DNA of 22,768 nt from Firmicutes bacterium AM31-12AC (GCA_003480425.1 QUJA01000041.1:1-22768); one strand, 5' to 3'; shown: positions 14,580-22,299, numbered from the stretch's first letter. Made by a program: numbers and translations. The notes: generated from the letters alone by a model not told the origin.

Positions 14580-16907
14580 TCAATTTCGCATTATTGCAAT
14601 AACAGATTGCTTCTTCCATGAATGAATAAGCAATATTGTCATCAAACTTTCAAGCATAAACATAGCAACAGCAAAAAGAGTAAAAGCAACAACCGGAAAT
14701 ACAAATCCCGTAGACATGCCTGCATTTTTCAAAAATATACCGATTGCATATCCGCCGGGGATTCCAACAACAGCAGTTATAAGCAATGCAATCAAAGTAG
14801 TAAAAAGACCTTCCATCATAAATGCTTGCTTCAACTGCTTATTTGTCATACCAATAGATTTTAGTGTGCCCATTTCCTGTTTCTGTGATAAAAGATTTGT
14901 CACAGTAAGATTGATTTGATTGATGACCGCAAATATCCACAAGATGGCTGCAATCGCATAAGCTAATGTAAAACCTGCACGATTGTCTGATTGGTGTTCT
15001 ACAATAAAATCTTGAAGGGTTTGTAAGCGAACATCCCTATTGTCAGAAACGAGTAATTTGAGTTCTTGCTCGATTATCTCCTGATATTCAGCTTCTGCTT
15101 GTATTTCGATTGCGTATGTACAGTCATAACCTGCAAGTTCTTTGAGCATATTTTCCGGCATTCTGAAAATATAGCCACCCATTCCATCATTGCTGGAAGT
15201 GATTGCACCAATTTTGAATGCTTTTGTTATTGTTTTACCACTATGATTTTTGAAATTAAAGGTCACAGTATCCCCAATTTGAGGTTTCCAATGGTAAACA
15301 TCATAAATACGTTCGGGATCACTTACAACTAATTCTGTATCATCAGTAATATTTCCAGACAAAACCGCTGCATTTAGCGACGCCAAATCCTTTTCATTAT
15401 AGCCGAGCATCAAGGTGCTATCTGAAATATCATTGTCTGTTGAGAAATCAACTGGTACGGTAGCATAAGTAAATATATTGCTAACTCCCTCTATATCTCC
15501 AACACGCTTTACATAATCAGAAAAATATTCTTTCTGCAAGAGAGCATCCAAATTTTCACTTTCGTTTTCTAAATCAATGCTGATTTTGAAATCTCCGTAC
15601 TTCATATCCCAATAACGAGCCATACTCTCGGCATTAAAAGAACTCTGATAACTTGCTGCAAGGAAAAATATGACTCCGCACAGTCCCAATGATAAAATGG
15701 TCAATAGAGATTTTTTTCTGTTTCTGGAAAAGCTGATTTTCGCTAAATATACAGGCGTAATACGATGTCTTTTGTGAGTGCGGTAATTTACAATTCCCAC
15801 TGGATTTTTCAGGGCGGAAATTGGAGAAGTATTCGCTGCAATTTTTGCTGGTTTACGAACACTAATATAAACAAGCAGTATTCCAAAAAGGCATGCGCCA
15901 CATAGAGAAACAATAAATGCAAATACTGACCAGCCTTTTGATTGCAGACAATAGCTGATGATCGTTCCCATGATACTACCAATTAAAATCCCCGGAACTG
16001 CAAGCATATAACCCTGTTTAAGAACTATTTTATAAATTTGCTTTTTACTTGCCCCTATTGTCCGAAGCTGTCCGAACTCAGCAACTTTTTGTCCAACCGA
16101 AATATAGAAAATGCTGTAAATTACAAGTGCGGCAGCTAAAAACAAAATGGCAGCAACTACACCATATACCGCATAATTACTGAAGGACAAAGTTGTATTT
16201 ACATAATCATAGTAACTGCTGACTGTCCAATTATTCAGTCCAGTCTCCTCTGAAATTTGAGATAATATTTCTGTTGCTTCGTCTTTTGTAAGGGTATCTG
16301 CATTTTCAAGCCAAACATATCCATTAAGCAGGTTATTTCCACGTAATTCCCGGCATTTTTCAAGTGAAACAAAAACAGGATAAGCGGTAGAAGTTTTATC
16401 ATGATAAATACCAACAATAGTATAATTCTTCAAAGTACCATCCAGATTCAACTGAACTATGGCGTTGATTTCCGGAGACTTATTTTCACTGGCAAAAAAG
16501 GCATCTGTAACAGCAATTTCACTTGCTTTCTCTGGATATTTTCCGTCAAAGGCAGGAATCAAACTAAGCATGTCATCATCATAATAAATCAGAGACAGTT
16601 CTTTAGAATTTTCTTTCACTGTTTTGATATTACAGGAAAGTCCTACACTTTTTACTTCTTCGTTTGCTAACAACTTTTCTTTACTGTCCTGCGTAATGTC
16701 AAAGAAAATCCCTTGATGTAATCCTTCGATTTCTTTCTGATTTTGATAAATGATATTTTGCACTGTGAGCAACGACATCATTATCATAGCAACGGCTACA
16801 ATAATTGCCGAAAGGCAAAATAAGTTTTTCTTCTTATCAAAACGCACACTTTTTCGTGCTAATTTTTTAATTACTGCACTGGTATCATTTTCAAAAGGAT
16901 AATTCAT
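14580..16907 (-). CDS. FtsX-type ABC transporter permease
   Basis: This 775-residue membrane protein has eight predicted spans in a 1+3+1+3 order: one near residue 30-55, an outside domain of about 190 residues, three spans (about 240-345), one near 405, a second outside domain of about 220 residues, and three more at the C-terminus. Two FtsX/MacB-like modules are therefore joined in one chain, unlike the ten-span BceB layout. Such permeases move or detach peptides and lipophilic toxins using the partner ATPase. The ATG at 16905-16907 follows AAAGGAGGTGGGAATT; an upstream GTG would leave no ribosome-binding site. The ATPase stop is 14 bases upstream, so the pair is coupled. Confidence 0.9.
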   Translation of the reverse strand: MNYPFENDTSAVIKKLARKSVRFDKKKNLFCLSAIIVAVAMIMMSLLTVQNIIYQNQKEIEGLHQGIFFDITQDSKEKLLANEEVKSVGLSCNIKTVKENSKELSLIYYDDDMLSLIPAFDGKYPEKASEIAVTDAFFASENKSPEINAIVQLNLDGTLKNYTIVGIYHDKTSTAYPVFVSLEKCRELRGNNLLNGYVWLENADTLTKDEATEILSQISEETGLNNWTVSSYYDYVNTTLSFSNYAVYGVVAAILFLAAALVIYSIFYISVGQKVAEFGQLRTIGASKKQIYKIVLKQGYMLAVPGILIGSIMGTIISYCLQSKGWSVFAFIVSLCGACLFGILLVYISVRKPAKIAANTSPISALKNPVGIVNYRTHKRHRITPVYLAKISFSRNRKKSLLTILSLGLCGVIFFLAASYQSSFNAESMARYWDMKYGDFKISIDLENESENLDALLQKEYFSDYVKRVGDIEGVSNIFTYATVPVDFSTDNDISDSTLMLGYNEKDLASLNAAVLSGNITDDTELVVSDPERIYDVYHWKPQIGDTVTFNFKNHSGKTITKAFKIGAITSSNDGMGGYIFRMPENMLKELAGYDCTYAIEIQAEAEYQEIIEQELKLLVSDNRDVRLQTLQDFIVEHQSDNRAGFTLAYAIAAILWIFAVINQINLTVTNLLSQKQEMGTLKSIGMTNKQLKQAFMMEGLFTTLIALLITAVVGIPGGYAIGIFLKNAGMSTGFVFPVVAFTLFAVAMFMLESLMTILLIHSWKKQSVIAIMRN

Positions 16908-16921
16908 AATTCCCACCTCCT

Positions 16922-17587
16922 TTAGCCAACAATTTTACCATCTTCAATCCGTACAATGCGGTCTGCGAGTTGAGCGATCTCGTTGTTGTGAGTAATCATT
17001 ACAATGGTCTGATTAAATTCTCCGCTGGTATGCTTCAAAAGCCCTAACACATCTGCACTGGTCTTGCTATCAAGATTTCCGGTCGGTTCATCAGCAAGGA
17101 TAATCGCAGGCTTCGTAATTAAAGCTCGTGCAATCGCTACACGTTGCTGTTGACCGCCTGAAAGATTGTTCGGCATATTTTCCAGTTTATCTTCTAAAGC
17201 CAACATATACACAACTTCGTCCATAAATTTCTGGTCTACTGTATCGCCATCCAGTTCCACAGGCAGGACGATATTTTCATATACATTCAAAATCGGAACC
17301 AGATTATAATTTTGGAAGATAAATCCGATGTTACGACGGCGGAAAATTGTCAATTCATCATCATTCTTTTTTGCGAGTTCTTCTCCCCGTACAATCACGC
17401 TGCCGGAAGTGGGGGTATCAAGTCCTCCCATCATGTGAAGCAATGTAGACTTACCGCTGCCGGAAGTTCCAACTACGGCAACAAATTCTCCCTGTTCCAC
17501 AGTAAAATTTACACCATTAAGGGCACGAGTAATATTTGGTTCTGTGCCGTAATACTTCTTTAAGTCGATTGTTTGTAAAATGCTCAT
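16922..17587 (-). CDS. ABC transporter ATPase (LolD/MacB/BceA type)
   Basis: This 221-residue nucleotide-binding protein powers the adjacent permease. Walker A is GTSGSGKST (residues 40-48), the Q loop is FIFQNYNL, the signature is [15 protein letters not shown], Walker B is [12 protein letters not shown] and the switch histidine lies in MITHNNEIA. All key residues are intact. The ATG at 17585-17587 follows AAAGGAGCATTTGAAT; an in-frame TTG two codons earlier is less likely. The stop TAA leads directly into the AGGAGG of the permease. The upstream gap carries the response-regulator-like boxes described separately. Confidence 0.95.
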   Translation of the reverse strand: MSILQTIDLKKYYGTEPNITRALNGVNFTVEQGEFVAVVGTSGSGKSTLLHMMGGLDTPTSGSVIVRGEELAKKNDDELTIFRRRNIGFIFQNYNLVPILNVYENIVLPVELDGDTVDQKFMDEVVYMLALEDKLENMPNNLSGGQQQRVAIARALITKPAIILADEPTGNLDSKTSADVLGLLKHTSGEFNQTIVMITHNNEIAQLADRIVRIEDGKIVG

Positions 17588-17607
17588 ATTCAAATGCTCC
17601 TTTCAAG

Positions 17608-17720
17608 GCTTTCTATCTGTTGATAAAGCCATTGTAAACCACAAATGTTACACAAATGTCCGAGATAGAAAAAATTTTTATCGAAAATCAGAGTGAAATG
17701 TTACAACGCTCGGACATTTC
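17608..17720 (-). promoter_or_regulatory. Putative response-regulator boxes upstream of the ABC genes
   Basis: Two sites combine the words TGTTACA and AAATGTCCGAG or its reverse complement: 17645-17664 (ATGTTACACAAATGTCCGAG, direct) and 17698-17720 (ATGTTACA, then CTCGGACATTT, opposed). Read on the minus strand, the first is followed by TTTACA, 17 bases and TAGAAA, a weak promoter that would need activation. The same two words occur before the response-regulator gene at 19496-19516. The likeliest reading is that the regulator binds all three sites. Confidence 0.6.
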
Positions 17721-17737
17721 AAAAAAGTGGTTATATC

Positions 17738-18769
17738 TTACCTTACAGGAAGCATAATAGAAAATTCTGAGCCTTGCCTCAGCTCTGAAACAACCTTGAT
17801 ATAGCCCCCTTGCCTTGTTACAATCTCACGAGCCAAATACAAACCTATTCCCACACCCTGTTGATCGTGTACTTCTTCCTCACGATAGAAGCGCCGGAAG
17901 ATGGCAGCCTGATTGCTTTCTGAAATGCCCTTGCCGGTGTCGGTCACTTTGACCTCTACGTACATTTCCCACTGAACCACTGATACAGAAATCTTTCCAC
18001 CTGACGGAGTGTATTTTACTGCATTGTCCAGCAGATTGAAAAGGGCTTCGCTTGTCCACTTGCTGTCATGGGAGATTATCAAATTTTCCGGGCAATCCAC
18101 GGATACAGCAATTTCTTTTTTCTCTGCGGCATATACAATACTGCTCATGGCTTGTGCAAGCGTATGGAATAAGCTGCTGTCTTTCTTTTCTAATCGTATT
18201 GCTCCGGTTTCCAACCGGGACGTTTTAACCAGTGCTTGGAACAGAAAATCCAGTTTATCAGTCTGACTACGTATGCCTTGTAAAAAGTCCATCCGTTCTT
18301 CTTCTGAAACAGGCTTTGTTAAAAGTGTGTCCGTTACCATTTGCAAATTGCTGACAGGCATTTTAACTTGATGTGAAATATCAGAAATCAGCATTTGAAG
18401 CTCCTGTCGTTCCATGTCTACCTTGTGCCGGTTTTTCTGCATAATCTCATACAACCGAATTAAGCGGTGGTTGATACGGGCAAAAAGAGTTTCACTATCA
18501 TTTGACTTTTGTAATTCCTCGTTTCCATCAATCATGTTGTCCAGCGTCCGGCACAAATTAGAAGTAAAATGAGAAAGGCGTTTTCCAAAAATCAGCACCA
18601 ATAGCCAAATCCAGAAAAACGCACAGAGTGTCAATGTTCCACCCACTATAAAAATTCGTATATCCTGCATTATACCGCCGAAAATACCGGTAATTACCAG
18701 CATAGAGAAAACCATGCCAGCACTAACCAGTCTACAAATTTTCTTAGCAGAAAGGTTATTCAGATTCAT
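17738..18769 (-). CDS. Intramembrane-sensing histidine kinase
   Basis: This 343-residue sensor kinase has two membrane spans (about 16-33 and 39-62) joined by only a few residues, the mark of BceS/VanS-like kinases that sense through a partner transporter and not an outside domain. The DHp domain contains SDISHQVKMPVSNL with phospho-acceptor His133. The catalytic domain has the N box LLDNAVKYTPSGG, the G1 box DTGKGIS and the G2 box GVGIGLYLAREIV. The ATG at 18767-18769 overlaps the TGA of the regulator gene by four bases (ATGA) and follows AGGAGGCGAAAAGA. It lies between the regulator and the ABC genes, which it probably controls. Confidence 0.93.
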   Translation of the reverse strand: MNLNNLSAKKICRLVSAGMVFSMLVITGIFGGIMQDIRIFIVGGTLTLCAFFWIWLLVLIFGKRLSHFTSNLCRTLDNMIDGNEELQKSNDSETLFARINHRLIRLYEIMQKNRHKVDMERQELQMLISDISHQVKMPVSNLQMVTDTLLTKPVSEEERMDFLQGIRSQTDKLDFLFQALVKTSRLETGAIRLEKKDSSLFHTLAQAMSSIVYAAEKKEIAVSVDCPENLIISHDSKWTSEALFNLLDNAVKYTPSGGKISVSVVQWEMYVEVKVTDTGKGISESNQAAIFRRFYREEEVHDQQGVGIGLYLAREIVTRQGGYIKVVSELRQGSEFSIMLPVR

Positions 18770-19455
18770 TTCTTTTCGCCTCCTGTCCATTGATACCCCA
18801 TACCATAAACCGTTTTGATATATGTGTCGCCATCCGCTTCAATCTTACTGCGAATACGGCTGATAGAAGTAGTAAGGGTATGTTCATCTACATATTTTTC
18901 ATCAACATCCCACAGTTTTTCTAAAAATTGTTGGCGAGTAAGTACCTGCTTCGGATTTTTAAGAAATAGGTTCAACATTTTATATTCCATCGCAGAAAGT
19001 GCTAATGGTTTCCCGTTCAAACTTGCAAATTGTTCCGAAAAATCCAGAAACAAGCTACCATCCTCGTAAATATCCTTAGCTGGTTTGTGATGCTCCAACA
19101 TAGCGAACATGGCTTTGATTTTTCGCTGCAAAGCACTAATCGAAAAAGGTTTCGTGATATAATCCACTGCACCAGCTTCATATCCCCGTATCTGATTGCT
19201 TTCCTGATCGTTGGCAGTTAGAAATATAACTACTGTATCAGGATGCTCTGGCTTGATAAGACGGCATAGGTCATAACCATTTCCGTCTGGTAAATTTATA
19301 TCCAGCAATACCAAATCAAAAATGTTTGTTTTTAATGATTCAGCGGCTGTCCTTGCATTCAGAACAGAAGTTATTGTGTAACCGTCCAATTCCAAATTAT
19401 AAGTAAGCGTTTTATTCAAAAGATTATCATCTTCGACAATTAAAATATGCTTCAT
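18766..19455 (-). CDS. OmpR-family response regulator
   Basis: This 229-residue protein has a receiver domain (1-115) with the acidic pair Glu8/Asp9 and Asp10, phospho-acceptor Asp52 (LVLLDINLPDGNG), Thr80 and Lys102 (DYITKPFS). A C-terminal winged helix (about 130-225) includes LSAMEYKMLNLFLKNP and TTSISRIRSKI. The ATG at 19453-19455 follows GGAAGTGATAAT. It is the first gene of the cargo operon. Its own upstream region carries a TGTAACA/CTCGGACATTT box adjoining the -10, suggesting autoregulation. Confidence 0.95.
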   Translation of the reverse strand: MKHILIVEDDNLLNKTLTYNLELDGYTITSVLNARTAAESLKTNIFDLVLLDINLPDGNGYDLCRLIKPEHPDTVVIFLTANDQESNQIRGYEAGAVDYITKPFSISALQRKIKAMFAMLEHHKPAKDIYEDGSLFLDFSEQFASLNGKPLALSAMEYKMLNLFLKNPKQVLTRQQFLEKLWDVDEKYVDEHTLTTSISRIRSKIEADGDTYIKTVYGMGYQWTGGEKK

Positions 19456-19483
19456 ATTATCACTTCCTTTTCTTTTTGCAGAT

Positions 19484-19516
19484 AGTATAACAGGCAAATG
19501 TCCGAGAATTGTTACA
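19484..19516 (-). promoter_or_regulatory. Autoregulated promoter of the two-component genes
   Basis: On the minus strand TGTAACA (19510-19516), a 3-base gap and CTCGGACATTT (19496-19506) are followed six bases later by the -10 box TATACT (19484-19489). There is no good -35 box, as expected for a promoter activated by the bound regulator. The same words recur upstream of the ABC genes. Confidence 0.6.
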
Positions 19517-19567
19517 AGGACAAATATATTTTTCATTTTACAGCTTTTTTCTGTGTACTGCAATTTT

Positions 19568-19612
19568 ATAAAAGAAAGGACAGCAGTGTCAAATTGCTGT
19601 CCTTTCTTTTAT
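19568..19612. terminator. 18-bp hairpin terminator
   Basis: Arms 19568-19585 and 19595-19612 are perfectly complementary (TGCTGTCC core, A- and T-rich feet) with a 9-base loop. T-rich sequence in and after the stem on both strands would make it work in either direction. It separates the small 19705-19944 gene from the two-component operon. The stretch 19613-19704 holds no supported gene. Confidence 0.75.
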
Positions 19613-19704
19613 CATAGCTGGTAGTGTATAAGCGTGGGTTCATCATATCGGGTGTGGTATCTTTAACTACAGGAAACTCCCTACAACACTATCTCACTTC
19701 TTGC

Positions 19705-19944
19705 TTAATAAAGTTCTAATGAATCTTCTGTATCCACCCACATCTGTAAATTGCCATCAAGATATAATCTTGCATATTCCAAAGGCTCATCCACAGCCAA
19801 TGAAGTAAGCGCACATTCTGATCCATATGTGGTTTTTAAATTTTTTTCAGCTTCCCAGCAATCAATGCGAAGCATATATCCAGCACTTGTGTAAACATCA
19901 ATACTATCGTGGTTTATATTATATTCTGCATAAATTGTTCTCAT
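19705..19944 (-). CDS. Small protein resembling DUF6061
   Basis: This 79-residue acidic protein contains NHDSIDVYTSAGYMLRIDCW, then the pattern LAVDEPLEYARLYLDGNLQM, and ends in EDSLELY. I associate it with DUF6061, a small family of unknown function common in clostridial mobile elements, but this is from memory. The ATG at 19942-19944 follows GGAGATAAGATAC. It stands alone between the 18-bp hairpin and the right end of the inner element. Confidence 0.6.
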   Translation of the reverse strand: MRTIYAEYNINHDSIDVYTSAGYMLRIDCWEAEKNLKTTYGSECALTSLAVDEPLEYARLYLDGNLQMWVDTEDSLELY

Positions 19945-20058
19945 CGTATCTTATCTCCATTTTCTTTTGATAATCAGTTACAGAGTTAAATATCGAAAAC
20001 ATTTCAATCAGTTCACCATGTCGTTATTGTTATATGTTATATTGTGTTATGAAATTTT

Positions 20059-20137
20059 CTTTCCCTTAATTTTTCCCATATTAAGGTTCATGAAAAGCAA
20101 TGGGAAAATGTAACACAAGGGAAAGAGTAAGGGAAAG
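20059..20137. promoter_or_regulatory. Right integrase arm-type sites
   Basis: CTTTCCCTTAATTTTTCCCAT (first 20 bases from 20059), ATGGGAAAAT (20100-20109) and CACAAGGGAAAGAGTAAGGG (from 20114) repeat the motifs found at 8728-8779. CACAAGGGAAA is shared exactly and in the same orientation. The rest of 19945-20317 is AT-rich and holds no supported gene. Confidence 0.55.
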
Positions 20138-20232
20138 TTCACTTGCTACAAACTTAGTATTTTCAAGGGTTTGCGAAGAATTTGATAATCAAATATAACA
20201 GTTATTAAATTTCCTAAAATATGTGAAATATC

Positions 20233-20243
20233 AACTGGAATTT
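20233..20243. other. Candidate right attachment core of the inner element
   Basis: This is the second copy of AACTGGAATTT (first at 8646-8656), about 95 bases outside the right arm sites and 75 bases before the stop of the dihydrofolate reductase gene. Confidence 0.5.
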
Positions 20244-20317
20244 GTCTTACAACAATTTATATATGCATAAAAAGCAATATATTTATGAAAACACCCTAAA
20301 TCCAAAATTTACTCAAT

Positions 20318-20791
20318 TCATTTTTTCCTTACATAAAATGTTCTCGTATATTTCACTTCCTCACCAAGTGTTTCCCCTATCAAAACTTCAAAATCATTGA
20401 TATCAAATTCTGGAAAGAATGTATCTCCATCTTCAATATTTAAATCTACTTCTGTGATATACATTTTATCTACTATTTGCAAAGCTTCCTTAAATAGTCC
20501 ATATCCACCAGATATGTATACATCTCGTCCTTTAGCCAATAATAATGCATCTTCTAATGATTTAACTGAAACTAAATTATCTCCTTGATACTCTGTTGTG
20601 GTGGAAACAACAATATTCATTCTATTAGGCAACGGATGACCGATTTCTTCATAAGACTTTCGCCCCATAATAACCACATTACCCGTTGTTAACTCTCTAA
20701 ATTGCTTTTGTTCTCCCTTTATTTTCCATGGTATATTACCATTCTTGCCTATAACATTATTCTTTGACCTCGCAACAATCAAACCTATCAT
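20318..20791 (-). CDS. dfrF: DfrF-like dihydrofolate reductase (probable trimethoprim resistance)
   Basis: This 157-residue enzyme would reduce dihydrofolate to tetrahydrofolate with NADPH. Visible motifs are NNVIGKNGNIPWK (Trp22), the active-site acid Glu27 in KGEQKQFREL where many bacterial enzymes have Asp, VVIMGRKSYEEIGHPLP, and the cofactor loop VYISGGYGLFKEAL. The sequence closely resembles my recollection of the acquired enzyme DfrF of enterococci and streptococci, including the opening MIGLIVARSKNNVIGKNGNI. The C-terminus (YVRKK) may be slightly shorter than in the reference. GGAGGATGAAATAG precedes the ATG. Its place as the last cargo gene of a mobile element fits an acquired resistance gene. 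Confidence 0.82.
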   Translation of the reverse strand: MIGLIVARSKNNVIGKNGNIPWKIKGEQKQFRELTTGNVVIMGRKSYEEIGHPLPNRMNIVVSTTTEYQGDNLVSVKSLEDALLLAKGRDVYISGGYGLFKEALQIVDKMYITEVDLNIEDGDTFFPEFDINDFEVLIGETLGEEVKYTRTFYVRKK

Positions 20792-20864
20792 CTATTTCAT
20801 CCTCCATAATATGATGTCGTACCTGTGATTCCATCAAGTGCACCACATCTTAACAAACTCAAAA

Positions 20865-20942
20865 TTATCTCGAACTAACCAGCTCGACAAATTCCTTTTT
20901 TGTCTTCATCTGCATTATATCATATTGTTATAAGCATTGCCA
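20865..20942 (-). promoter_or_regulatory. Candidate dfrF promoter with a 14-codon leader frame
   Basis: On the minus strand TATAAT (20914-20919) follows TGGCAA (20937-20942) after 17 bases; the -10 is ideal and the -35 poor. An ATG only four bases beyond the -10 opens MKTKKEFVELVSSR, ending at 20865. If used it would be nearly leaderless; it may be a truncated gene start or a decoy. The resistance gene starts 74 bases further on. The remainder of 20792-21100 shows no gene. Confidence 0.35.
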
Positions 20943-21095
20943 TTTCTTTTCTGCTTTTGAAAAGTTACTTATCAGCCTATGTTTTGTAAAGGGTGATATT
21001 CAGCATTTCTCACGCAACAAGCCCTTGACAAACCATAGACTAATAAGTTTTAAGGTAATCAAGCAGAAATGAAATAGTCTGCTGTTTCACGGCAA

Positions 21096-21133
21096 CAAAA
21101 AAGAGATACCAACACACTTATGTAGTATCTCTT
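21096..21133 (-). terminator. Terminator near the right end of the outer element
   Basis: Arms AAGAGATAC (21101-21109) and GTATCTCTT (21125-21133) pair perfectly over 9 bp around 15 bases. On the minus strand the stem runs into six T residues. It lies about 70 bases inside the element and would stop transcription entering from the promoter of the split regulator. Confidence 0.7.
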
Positions 21134-21185
21134 AGTCTAGTAGCAATATTCTTTTGTTTGCAAGCAGGTAAACATGGGCTGTTTC

Positions 21186-21332
21186 TTAATATCTTTTTGT
21201 TTGGGAAACACCTCGCTCCCATTTAGAAACAGACTTATCGCTCATACCTAATTTTTCTGCCAGTTGCTTTTGTGTCATCCCCAATGACTTTCGCTTACCT
21301 GCAATGTATTTTCCAATTTTAATAAGATCCAT
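21186..21332 (-). pseudogene. 5' part of the XRE regulator split by the outer element
   Basis: The gene starts at the ATG at 21330-21332 after GGGAGGTAGCTGA. It encodes a complete-looking start of an XRE domain (IGKYIAGKRKSLGMTQKQLA, then KSVSKWERGV). Native sequence ends at Val42 (21207-21209). The next six codons, SQTKRY, and the stop are element DNA. The missing part is at 906-1679. A 48-residue product keeping the recognition helix could still be made, but it lacks the last helices of the domain and the membrane anchor. Confidence 0.9.
21203..21212. other. Right attachment junction (attR) of the outer element
   Basis: The element ends GGGAAAC, and regulator sequence resumes ACCTCGC. AAAC (21206-21209) is the base run shared with the left junction at 1676-1679. 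TTTTTGTTTGGGAAAC resembles, inverted, the first 20 or so bases at the left end. Confidence 0.8.
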
Positions 21333-21417
21333 TCAGCTACCTCCCTTTTTATTTTAATCGTACTCTATTTCAGAGAAAAAACACACCCCTCAGAAGTAGA
21401 ATTTGTTAGGGAACCAG

Positions 21418-21621
21418 TTAGTAGACTAGTTTGGGACGGGATTGTACGATATCGGCTTCATACCACTTGTTTTCCAGTACCATTTTTGCCAGCTTTTGAC
21501 GATGCAGGAGCTTTTTGAAACTGTCATAATAAAAGTGGTAATATAGAAAAGCGACCAATGCACAAACATCCGTCGCTATCCCTATGATTATGAAATTGTC
21601 AAACTGAATTTTACTGGATTG
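21418..21621 (-). pseudogene. Remnant of a Tn916 Orf21-like FtsK coupling protein
   Basis: Sense codons run from the stop of the 21622-22299 gene to a TAA at 21418. They include a hydrophobic span (FIIIGIATDVCALVAFLYY) and then YYDSFKKLLHRQKLAKMVLE with NKWYEADIVQS. As I recall it, the N-terminal region of Tn916 Orf21 coupling proteins has the same HRQKLAKM-LENKWYE block after a membrane span. No start codon exists and the protein is lost after about 60 codons, so it is a decayed piece of a conjugative element next to the insertion site. Confidence 0.6.
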
Positions 21622-22299
21622 TTATTTACCTATCAATTCCGTAATATCAATATTTGCCTTATAATTTTGTTTTACTCCTGGTGAAGTAGTAAAAAATGAT
21701 ACATATTTTCCATTACTATAAACGGTGATCTCTTTTATATCATCGTCTGTATCTTGCTTCGTAGTATTGCAATATAATTCTAAGGTATATATAGGACTGA
21801 TGTTTTTATCTATATTCTCTACTTTTTCCCAATTTTCAATATCTAAGATAGCATTGACCTTATCTATACTACTTTTATCTCCATATTTTGTTATCAGCTC
21901 GCCGCTTTGGGAATCATGTATCTCTATTGATACCACAGAGTTTAACATAAAATCTGCATAGTCTTTTGTAGTATCACTAAGCCTTTTGTCATTGACGTAA
22001 ATAAAGGAAAATAAAGCAATAACAATAACGATTAAACCGATTATAATACCTATATAGAATGGTTGTTTTTTTATCTTCTTATCAATATCTTTTACCATAT
22101 GAAAATCTCCTTTCAGCAAAACATCAAGAGAGACATTAAACTCATCACTAATTTTTACTAATGTAGATAAATCTGGATAGCTCTTTTCGTTCTCCCAATT
22201 TGAAACCGTTTGCCTTGTTACATTAAAGACTTTTGCAAAAGCTTCTTGTGTCAGCCCTCGTTCCTTTCTAATTTGTGCAATTGCCTGACCTAATTGCAT
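21622..22299 (-). CDS. Membrane-anchored XRE regulator with outside domain
   Basis: This 225-residue protein has an XRE helix-turn-helix (about 4-58: AIAQIRKERGLTQEAFAKVF, RQTVSNWENEKSYPDLSTL), one membrane span (about 80-103: IGIIIGLIVIVIALFSFIYV) and a C-terminal domain of about 120 residues, probably outside the cell. It is built like the regulator interrupted at 906-1679/21207-21332, so it may sense an extracellular or membrane cue. AAGGAGGTAGGAAT precedes the ATG at 22297-22299. Known relatives have no agreed function. Confidence 0.9.
   Translation of the reverse strand: MQLGQAIAQIRKERGLTQEAFAKVFNVTRQTVSNWENEKSYPDLSTLVKISDEFNVSLDVLLKGDFHMVKDIDKKIKKQPFYIGIIIGLIVIVIALFSFIYVNDKRLSDTTKDYADFMLNSVVSIEIHDSQSGELITKYGDKSSIDKVNAILDIENWEKVENIDKNISPIYTLELYCNTTKQDTDDDIKEITVYSNGKYVSFFTTSPGVKQNYKANIDITELIGK

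Larger units (their letters stand above)
8646..20243. mobile_element. Inner tyrosine-integrase mobilizable element
   Basis: About 11.6 kb run from an integrase gene at the left end to arm-like sites at the right end. The block includes an XRE regulator, excisionase, DUF3847 protein, MobA/MobL relaxase, membrane coiled-coil protein, ABC transporter with two-component system, and a small DUF6061-like gene. Both ends carry CACAAGGGAAA followed by TAAGGGAA (8757 and 20114) in the same orientation. It lies between the DinB-like gene and the dihydrofolate reductase gene of the outer element, separating the former from its upstream region. Confidence 0.72.
1676..21209. mobile_element. Outer serine-recombinase mobilizable element carrying dfrF-like gene
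   Basis: The element is 19.5 kb, bounded by AAAC and short inverted ends (GTTTCCC/GGGAAAC, within about 22 bp of imperfect inverted similarity). It interrupts an XRE regulator gene. Its own genes are the serine recombinase next to the left end, a small transposon protein, a MobT relaxase with oriT, and cargo ending with a dihydrofolate reductase near the right end. There are no secretion or coupling genes, so it would need a helper conjugative element. A second element of about 11.6 kb is inserted inside it; without that, the outer element would be about 7.9 kb. Confidence 0.8.

Noticed and set aside
21424..21445. A third copy of the GGGACGG palindrome head
   Set aside because: Only TTGGGACGG-like similarity is seen and there is no matching arm or hairpin.
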